Source: Halobacteriales archaeon SW_9_67_25
Lineage (GTDB): Archaea; Halobacteriota; Halobacteria; Halobacteriales; Haloarculaceae
Direction: 5' to 3'
Length of the DNA stretch: 10,030 nt
Assembly (NCBI GenBank): GCA_003022745.1
Contig: PXSU01000114.1
Coordinates: forward strand, 1-10,030
Numbering within the stretch: the stretch's first letter is position 1; each line of letters opens with the position of its first letter. The notes beneath the pieces are model-generated. The model did not search any database and was not told the origin of the DNA. It saw only the letters and a program-made list of their open reading frames with translations. Below, one piece after another: positions 6,463 through 10,030 of the stretch. A program made the position numbers and the translations under genes.

Positions 6463-7521
6463 TCAGTCGGCCGAGGCGGGGTCGCCCTCGTGGTCGGCGT
6501 CGCGTTCCGCGGGCGGTGTTGCGTCAGAGGGGGCGACAGGCGTCCGCTCGACGACGGTTCCCTCGACGGTGGGGTACTGCTCGACAATTTCGCCCTCGGG
6601 GACGTCGCCCTCCGCGACCATCTCCTCCAGGAGCCACCACGCGAGTTCGACGTGCTCGCTCTTCTCGGCGTAGTACTCCGCGGGAACGCCCAGGTCGGCG
6701 AGCCGGGAGGCGTCGACCCAGGCCTTCCCGTAGACGAGCGTGCCGTCCTCTGTCACCTCGTCGAAGGGACGCCGGACGTTGCTGGCCATCCGCTTCAGGC
6801 GGTTGCGGTGCTGGGCGGCGTCCTTGAACACAGAGGTACAGAAGTAGACCTTCGGGTGGTCACCCATCACCTCCAGCACCTCGTGGCTGCCCTCGACGGC
6901 GCTCATGTGGCCCTCGCGGCGCTCGTAGCCCGCCTCCTGCATCCGGCGGAAGTTGCCGTCGCTCATCTCGAACTCGTTTACGTTACAGAACTCGGCAGCA
7001 CCCTCGTCCAGAAAGTCGAGAAACTCCTTTTCGGCCCGGATGCCGGGAATCTCGAACGCGGGGGTCAGCCCCTCCTCGCGGGCGATATAGAGGATGTCCT
7101 CCCACTCGGTGCCGTGTAACTCGCCCCACTGCTCGAAGGGCGGGTGAAAGCGGATCTCGTCTAAGCCCGCTTCGGCGAGGCGGCGCATGTTCTCCCGGCC
7201 GCCGGTGATGCCCGTATAGAGGTGTGTGTGGTGGTCCGCGCCGAACTCGTCTTTGAGCAGGGAGAGGTACCGGCAGGTGCGGTCCATCACCTCCTGGGGT
7301 TCGCCGCCGGTGATCGACGAACCGAGCGCGTCCATGCGCCTTGCCTCCTCGATGACGTCCTGGTCGCACTCGACGGGGCGCTCGTTGGCGTAGACCTGCG
7401 TGACGTTCTTGCGGTTCTCGCCCAGCGGGCAGTAAAAACAGTCGCGCTGGTCGCAGTAGCCGTAGACGAACAGCACCAGCTTGCCGCCCCTGGCACACTG
7501 TTCACAGCCCTTCGAGTGCAT
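6463..7521 (-). CDS. Radical SAM protein, COG2108-like (related to PFL-activating enzyme)
   Basis: The product is 352 residues. The cluster-binding cysteines are Cys23, Cys28 and Cys31 in YGYCDQRDCFYCPLG, a CX4CX2C spacing instead of the canonical CX3CX2C. A second Cys pair lies before it (Cys6, Cys9 in GCEQCARGGK). The SAM-binding GGEP motif is at 72-75 (SSITGGEP). Further TIM-barrel strands follow (HTHLYTGITG, LDEIRFHPPFE, TPAFEIPGI). The C-terminal 30 residues are an acidic, proline-rich tail. Such enzymes use a [4Fe-4S] cluster to make a 5'-deoxyadenosyl radical; for this archaeal group the substrate is, to my knowledge, undefined. The ATG at 7521 gives the conserved N-terminal cysteines, and a T-rich promoter lies 29 bases upstream. 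It heads a two-gene operon with the 97-residue protein. Confidence 0.88.
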   Translation of the reverse strand: MHSKGCEQCARGGKLVLFVYGYCDQRDCFYCPLGENRKNVTQVYANERPVECDQDVIEEARRMDALGSSITGGEPQEVMDRTCRYLSLLKDEFGADHHTHLYTGITGGRENMRRLAEAGLDEIRFHPPFEQWGELHGTEWEDILYIAREEGLTPAFEIPGIRAEKEFLDFLDEGAAEFCNVNEFEMSDGNFRRMQEAGYERREGHMSAVEGSHEVLEVMGDHPKVYFCTSVFKDAAQHRNRLKRMASNVRRPFDEVTEDGTLVYGKAWVDASRLADLGVPAEYYAEKSEHVELAWWLLEEMVAEGDVPEGEIVEQYPTVEGTVVERTPVAPSDATPPAERDADHEGDPASAD

Positions 7522-7544
7522 CTACACTCCTCTTTCCCGCCGAG

Positions 7545-7556
7545 CGACAAAAGACG
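7545..7556 (-). promoter_or_regulatory. Promoter element of the radical SAM operon
   Basis: On the minus strand this reads cgtcttttgtcg, centred about 29 bases before the ATG at 7521, fitting a TATA-like box and a leaderless or nearly leaderless mRNA. Confidence 0.42.
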
Positions 7557-7684
7557 CACGGAACCCGCACGCTCCCGGGGGCGGTCCGCCGCAGGGGGTA
7601 ACGTCAGCGGGGGAACGACGTGCCGTGCGGGAGTCACGCAAAGCCGCCGAACGATTGGGGCCTGACCGGCCGTACCGGCGAGCG

Positions 7685-7912
7685 ATGGGCCACCCCGACT
7701 ACCACCGCCGCCGGTTCGCGACCTGGTCGCGGACGCTGCTGGTCGTGCCACTGGTCGCGGTCCTGTTCGGCGAGTACCTCTACGGAACCAGGGTCGACTA
7801 CCCCGACCGCTTCTGGGGCGCGGTGGTCGTGATCGCCTTCTTCGGTGCGTGGGCAGCCCTGGCGGCAGCCTGGCACTACAGCATTTTGCGTGGCGTCGAC
7901 GCGGGGCCGTGA
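7685..7912 (+). CDS. Small two-helix membrane protein, hypothetical
   Basis: The product is 75 residues. A basic N-terminus (HRRRFATWSR) precedes a first helix (TLLVVPLVAVLFGEYLYG), and a second helix follows an acidic loop (FWGAVVVIAFFGAWAALAAAW). The basic start suggests that the N-terminus stays in the cytoplasm. The frame is open back to 7481, but the ATG at 7685 is chosen because the upstream part is arginine- and serine-rich and overlaps the promoter of the radical SAM operon. No clear TATA-like box is seen. It lies 49 bases before the DUF373 gene in the same direction. Family and function are not recognised. Confidence 0.6.
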   Translation: MGHPDYHRRRFATWSRTLLVVPLVAVLFGEYLYGTRVDYPDRFWGAVVVIAFFGAWAALAAAWHYSILRGVDAGP

Positions 7913-7931
7913 GCGGGCATCGCCCGAAAAC

Positions 7932-7940
7932 AGATATACG
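7932..7940 (+). promoter_or_regulatory. TATA-like box of the DUF373 gene
   Basis: The sequence agatatacg is centred about 26 bases before the ATG at 7962, a good position for a leaderless haloarchaeal transcript. It gives the DUF373 gene its own promoter despite the close upstream gene. Confidence 0.5.
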
Positions 7941-7961
7941 TCGGTAGCGTAGCAGCGTCCG

Positions 7962-9047
7962 ATGCTGCTGGTGCTGTGTGTCGACCTCGACGACGACCTC
8001 GGGCGCAAGACGGGCGTCGAGACGCCCGTTGTCGGCCGCGACGCCGTGGAGGCGGCGGCGGTCGAACTCGCCACCGCGGACCCCGAGGACAGCGACGTGA
8101 ACGTCCTCTTCGAGGGGGTACACATCGCGGACAGCATCGACGACGAGACCGTCGAGGTGGCCGCAGTCACCGGCTGCGAGGGGGACGACATCGCCGCCAA
8201 CCGGGAGGTAGGGGGGGAACTCGACCGGGTGCTTGCTGGCCTCTCGACCGGCGAGGACGTCCGCGCGCTCGTGGTCACCGACGGCGCCCAGGACGAGTCG
8301 GTCATCCCGGTCATCCGCTCGCGGGTCCACGTCGACGGCGTCCAGCGCGTGGTCGTCCGCCAGGCACAGGACCTCGAATCGATGTACTACACCATCAAGC
8401 AGGTGCTGGACGACCCCGAAACGCGGGGTACACTGCTGGTCCCGATGGGGATTCTCCTGCTCATCTACCCACTCTCCATCGTGGCCAACGAACTCGGCTT
8501 CCCGGGGACGGTGCTGGGTGTCGTTTCCGCGCTGCTGGGCCTGTACATCCTCGCGCGGGGGGTGGGCCTGGGTGAGTGGCTCGACAGCGCCGTCGCCCGG
8601 GCGCGGGCTGCCCTGTTCACCGGCCGCGTGACGCTCATCACCTACGTCGTCGCCGCCGCACTGCTCGTCGTCGGCGGGGTCAGCGGGGTCCAGACCCTCG
8701 AGGCGACCCAGACCGAGAGTCCCGTCACGCTGACCGTCGTCGAGGTGCTCTCCGCACTGCTGTACGGGTCGATCCGGTGGTTCGCCGCCGCCGGCGTGAC
8801 GAGCAGCCTCGGCCGGGTCACCGACGAGTACCTCGCCGGAAACTTCCGGTGGCGGTACCTCAACGCCCCCTTCTACGTGGTCGCCATCGCCGTGGTCCTC
8901 CAGGCTCTCAGCGCCTTCTTCCTCGGGTTGGCCACCCTGGAGTTCATGGCCATCGCGCTGACCGGCGGGACGCTACTGGGTGTCGTGAGCACGCTCTCCT
9001 TCGCGGTCGCGGAGTCTCGCACCGGGCAACGGGCCGGGGCTGCGTAG
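7962..9047 (+). CDS. DUF373 family membrane protein (COG2237)
   Basis: The product is 361 residues. The N-terminal 150 residues are soluble and acidic and open with an Asp-rich strand and turn (LLVLCVDLDDDLGRK). Conserved-looking motifs follow: TADPEDSDVN, TGCEGDDIAANREVGGELD and VVTDGAQDESVIPVI. About six membrane helices follow (roughly 158-178, 182-202, 222-242, 256-278, 302-324, 328-350). This soluble domain plus membrane part is the DUF373 layout found widely in Archaea; its function is unknown. The clustered Asp residues in the soluble part suggest binding of a metal or phosphate-containing ligand, which is inference. The start is fixed by the TATA-like box, and the length is normal for the family. 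A T-run follows the stop codon, and then the tRNA. Confidence 0.9.
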   Translation: MLLVLCVDLDDDLGRKTGVETPVVGRDAVEAAAVELATADPEDSDVNVLFEGVHIADSIDDETVEVAAVTGCEGDDIAANREVGGELDRVLAGLSTGEDVRALVVTDGAQDESVIPVIRSRVHVDGVQRVVVRQAQDLESMYYTIKQVLDDPETRGTLLVPMGILLLIYPLSIVANELGFPGTVLGVVSALLGLYILARGVGLGEWLDSAVARARAALFTGRVTLITYVVAAALLVVGGVSGVQTLEATQTESPVTLTVVEVLSALLYGSIRWFAAAGVTSSLGRVTDEYLAGNFRWRYLNAPFYVVAIAVVLQALSAFFLGLATLEFMAIALTGGTLLGVVSTLSFAVAESRTGQRAGAA

Positions 9048-9058
9048 GTTCCTGCCGA

Positions 9059-9063
9059 TTTTT
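9059..9063 (+). terminator. T-run between the DUF373 gene and the tRNA
   Basis: Five T residues lie 12 bases after the DUF373 stop and can act as an archaeal terminator. The same patch (gattttt) is centred 30 bases before the tRNA 5' end, so it may also serve as the tRNA's TATA-like element. The sequence alone does not separate the two roles. Confidence 0.35.
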
Positions 9064-9090
9064 GGGGCTGGGACACGGACGGGGACACGA

Positions 9091-9166
9091 GGGCACGTAG
9101 CTCAGTCCGGACCAGAGCGTCGGACTTCTAATCCGACGGTCGTGGGTTCAAATCCCACCGTGCCCG
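9091..9166 (+). tRNA. tRNA-Arg (anticodon TCT)
   Basis: A full cloverleaf can be folded: acceptor stem gggcacg (9091-9097) with cgtgccc (9159-9165) and discriminator G at 9166; D-stem gctc/gagc; anticodon stem tcgga/tccga with loop cttctaa, giving anticodon TCT at 9127-9129; a 5-base variable loop; T-stem gtggg/cccac with loop ttcaaat. It reads AGA/AGG. No intron is present, and CCA is not encoded, as in other haloarchaea. Its 3' end is the first copy of a 23-base direct repeat, so it has probably been an integration target. Confidence 0.96.
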
Positions 9167-9167
9167 T
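9145..9167 (+). repeat. att-like direct repeat, copy 1 (inside the tRNA 3' end)
   Basis: This 23-base stretch covers part of the T-stem, the T-loop and the 3' acceptor strand of tRNA-Arg plus one base. It is identical to 9271-9293. Archaeal tyrosine integrases commonly use exactly this part of a tRNA gene as the attachment site, and the incoming copy restores the tRNA. Confidence 0.7.
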
Positions 9168-9270
9168 GAAGCCGCCGAGCAACGCGAGGCGTGCTGAACC
9201 GCGGCACGCAGGGGATTTGAATCAGGGAGTGAGAGGTGAGCGAGCACTGCGAGCGAACGGGAGCGACCGA

Positions 9271-9293
9271 GGTTCAAATCCCACCGTGCCCGT
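9271..9293 (+). repeat. att-like direct repeat, copy 2 (detached tRNA 3' end)
   Basis: An exact 23-base copy of the tRNA-Arg 3' end lies 126 bases after the first. The rest of the tRNA is not present before it. It is followed at once by a T-run (9299-9305), as the original tRNA end would have been, so this is probably the outer, original half of the split target. Confidence 0.7.
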
Positions 9294-9310
9294 CGACCTT
9301 TTTTTCGTCG
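9294..9310 (+). terminator. T-run terminator, probably the original one of tRNA-Arg
   Basis: Seven T residues (9299-9305) are flanked by cgac and gtcg, which can pair. No such T-run follows the intact tRNA, where gaagccgcc comes instead. This suggests that the terminator was moved away from the tRNA by the insertion. Confidence 0.45.
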
Positions 9311-9494
9311 GGTTTCCTCGCTCGCTTCGCCGTTCGAGCAACGGAGACCTCGCGGTGCTCGGTCTCCCGCTCGCTGCGGGAACCCTGCTTGAAAAACGTC
9401 GATTGAAAAAGGCCGGACGCTCGCTTCGCTCGCATCCGATGAACCGCGCGCCCAGCGCGTGGATGCTTGCGTCTGTCAAAAAAACATCGCACAA

Positions 9495-9558
9495 CACGCA
9501 GGGGATTGAAGCAGACGAGTCGCAGCCCAGACCGTCTCGGAGCGGTTCACATCCCATC
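9495..9558. repeat. Degenerate copy of the scar module
   Basis: The left part (9495-9513, cacgcaggggattgaagca) matches 9205-9224 with one base missing and one changed. The right part (9544-9558, ggttcacatcccatc) matches the start of the att-like repeat with two changes in 15 bases. The order of the two parts is the same as in the first module, though closer together (49 versus 66 bases). It may be an older att site or a duplicated element end. Confidence 0.45.
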
Positions 9559-9629
9559 AGATCGGTATAGTTGGTCGATTACCATCCGTGGAAGTACACT
9601 GTCTGTGGCAGCTTTTACACTAGTCCCAC

Positions 9630-9644
9630 ATCCAAAATATTCAT
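9630..9644 (+). promoter_or_regulatory. AT-rich promoter-like patch before the terminal gene
   Basis: The sequence atccaaaatattcat contains a TATA-like core about 47 bases before the ATG at 9686, allowing a leader of about 20 bases. A second AT-rich patch (gcttttacac, 9611-9620) lies further upstream. Weak evidence, because the whole region is richer in A and T. Confidence 0.25.
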
Positions 9645-9685
9645 CGTCGGTACATCTACGTCACTCGGGCTGTCAGTCAGTCTGT

Positions 9686-10030
9686 ATGGATTATCCGAAG
9701 GCATCGATAGAAATTCTCCCAGAGGTGTACGAACTGTTGGACGACCAAGTGACCCGTATAGAGACCGTTCTACGGGGTCATTTCGAGGTAGACGAGCGAG
9801 GTGAAGCGGAAGTCATCCGCTGGAGTGCAGCGTCACAAGAAGACTTTGCTGAAGCGATGTTTGCTGACCCTCCGGTGATGGTCGAGTTTTTCAAGAAGAT
9901 ATCGGGATTGCCCTCACGGGAGTTTGAGCGGGTCTGCGGTATTGACGATCTGGATCGGATGAAAGGCTGGAAACAGAAAGACCTGCGAGAGACCGAGCGA
10001 GGAAAAGGGTTTGCTGGCGCGATGGAAGAC
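9686..10030 (+). CDS. Unrecognised accessory protein, N-terminal part (3' end outside window)
   Basis: From the ATG at 9686 the frame is open for 115 codons to the window edge with no stop. The protein starts MDYPKASIEILPEVYELLDD and continues with amphipathic, probably helical segments (EDFAEAMFADPPVMVEFFKK, LPSREFERVCGIDDLDRMKG). A lysine-rich stretch follows (GWKQKDLRETERGKGFAGAM). There is no signal peptide or membrane segment. Codon use differs from the other genes: many codons end in A or T, such as ATA, GGA, TTT and GCT, as expected for recently acquired DNA. The frame is also open upstream, so an earlier start is possible. I cannot assign a family. Defence-type cargo such as a restriction enzyme would fit the site next to a tRNA, but nothing seen here proves it. 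Confidence 0.6.
   Translation, partial: MDYPKASIEILPEVYELLDDQVTRIETVLRGHFEVDERGEAEVIRWSAASQEDFAEAMFADPPVMVEFFKKISGLPSREFERVCGIDDLDRMKGWKQKDLRETERGKGFAGAMED

Larger units (their letters stand above)
9168..9685. other. Long non-coding stretch downstream of tRNA-Arg
   Basis: About 520 bases hold no convincing gene; open frames here cross the tRNA copy and give Arg/Ser/Pro-rich peptides. The stretch holds the second att-like copy, a T-run, the degenerate module at 9495-9558, and several inverted repeats: gcgtgc/gcacgc (9189-9194 with 9204-9209), ggagacc/ggtctcc (9343-9349 with 9361-9367) and tcccgc/gcggga (9365-9370 with 9376-9381). It also holds mirror-like ctcgcttcgctcg-type tracts around 9329 and 9419 that are frequent in haloarchaeal spacers. 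The right part is much less GC-rich. This looks like an integration scar or island boundary. Confidence 0.55.

Noticed and set aside
9410..9440. Apparent hairpin in gctcgcttcgctcgc
   Set aside because: The tract is mirror-like and not self-complementary, so it does not form a stem; similar tracts are common in haloarchaeal spacers.
9145..9558. Possible CRISPR array from the repeated tRNA-derived motifs
   Set aside because: There are only two good copies plus one decayed copy, at unequal distances of 126 and about 270 bases. They match the tRNA 3' end, which points to integration and not to a CRISPR array.
9142..9570. 142-codon open frame starting inside the tRNA
   Set aside because: It reads through the tRNA 3' end and its second copy, giving the same NPTVPV-type peptide twice. 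This is a typical false gene at tRNA repeats.
9571..9804. 77-codon plus-strand open frame
   Set aside because: It overlaps the start of the better frame at 9686 and turns arginine-rich there; the 9686 frame stays open to the window end with balanced composition.

Overview
The window is haloarchaeal chromosome (class Halobacteria; Haloarculaceae is only a guess). Coding DNA is very GC-rich and the soluble proteins are acidic. Several genes have a T-rich or TATA-like element 26-29 bases before the start codon, which is the haloarchaeal pattern of leaderless transcripts. The tRNA does not encode CCA. Recognisable proteins include the haloarchaeal citrate synthase, a PhoU/TrkA-C protein and a DUF373 membrane protein.

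Layout. From 1 to 1427 lie the end of an MFS transporter and a DoxX-like membrane protein. A small beta-rich protein (1446-1805, minus) follows. Upstream of it is a 294-base spacer with a strong TATA-like box, a tandem 10-base repeat and a doubtful 49-codon ORF. From 2100 to 4544 citrate synthase (minus) and a duplicated PhoU/TrkA-C protein (plus) diverge from a shared 108-base promoter region. From 4545 to 5113 are two small two-helix membrane proteins (minus). From 5187 to 6143 is an AstE/AspA-type zinc deacylase homologue. A two-gene operon on the minus strand (6165-7521) encodes a radical SAM protein and a 97-residue partner. A 75-residue membrane protein and a DUF373 protein follow on the plus strand up to 9047.

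The last kilobase differs. A complete tRNA-Arg(TCT) at 9091-9166 is followed 126 bases later by an exact 23-base copy of its 3' end. The T-run that looks like the tRNA's own terminator lies after that second copy. This is the signature of integration into the tRNA, with almost all of the element lost. A second, degenerate version of the same module lies at 9495-9558. Beyond it the DNA becomes visibly less GC-rich, and an unrecognised gene starts at 9686 and runs off the window. I read 9145 onward as the edge of an accessory region.

The genes left of the tRNA look like ordinary core genes with no single shared pathway. Only the radical SAM pair looks like a true operon. No CRISPR array, rRNA or complete insertion sequence is visible.
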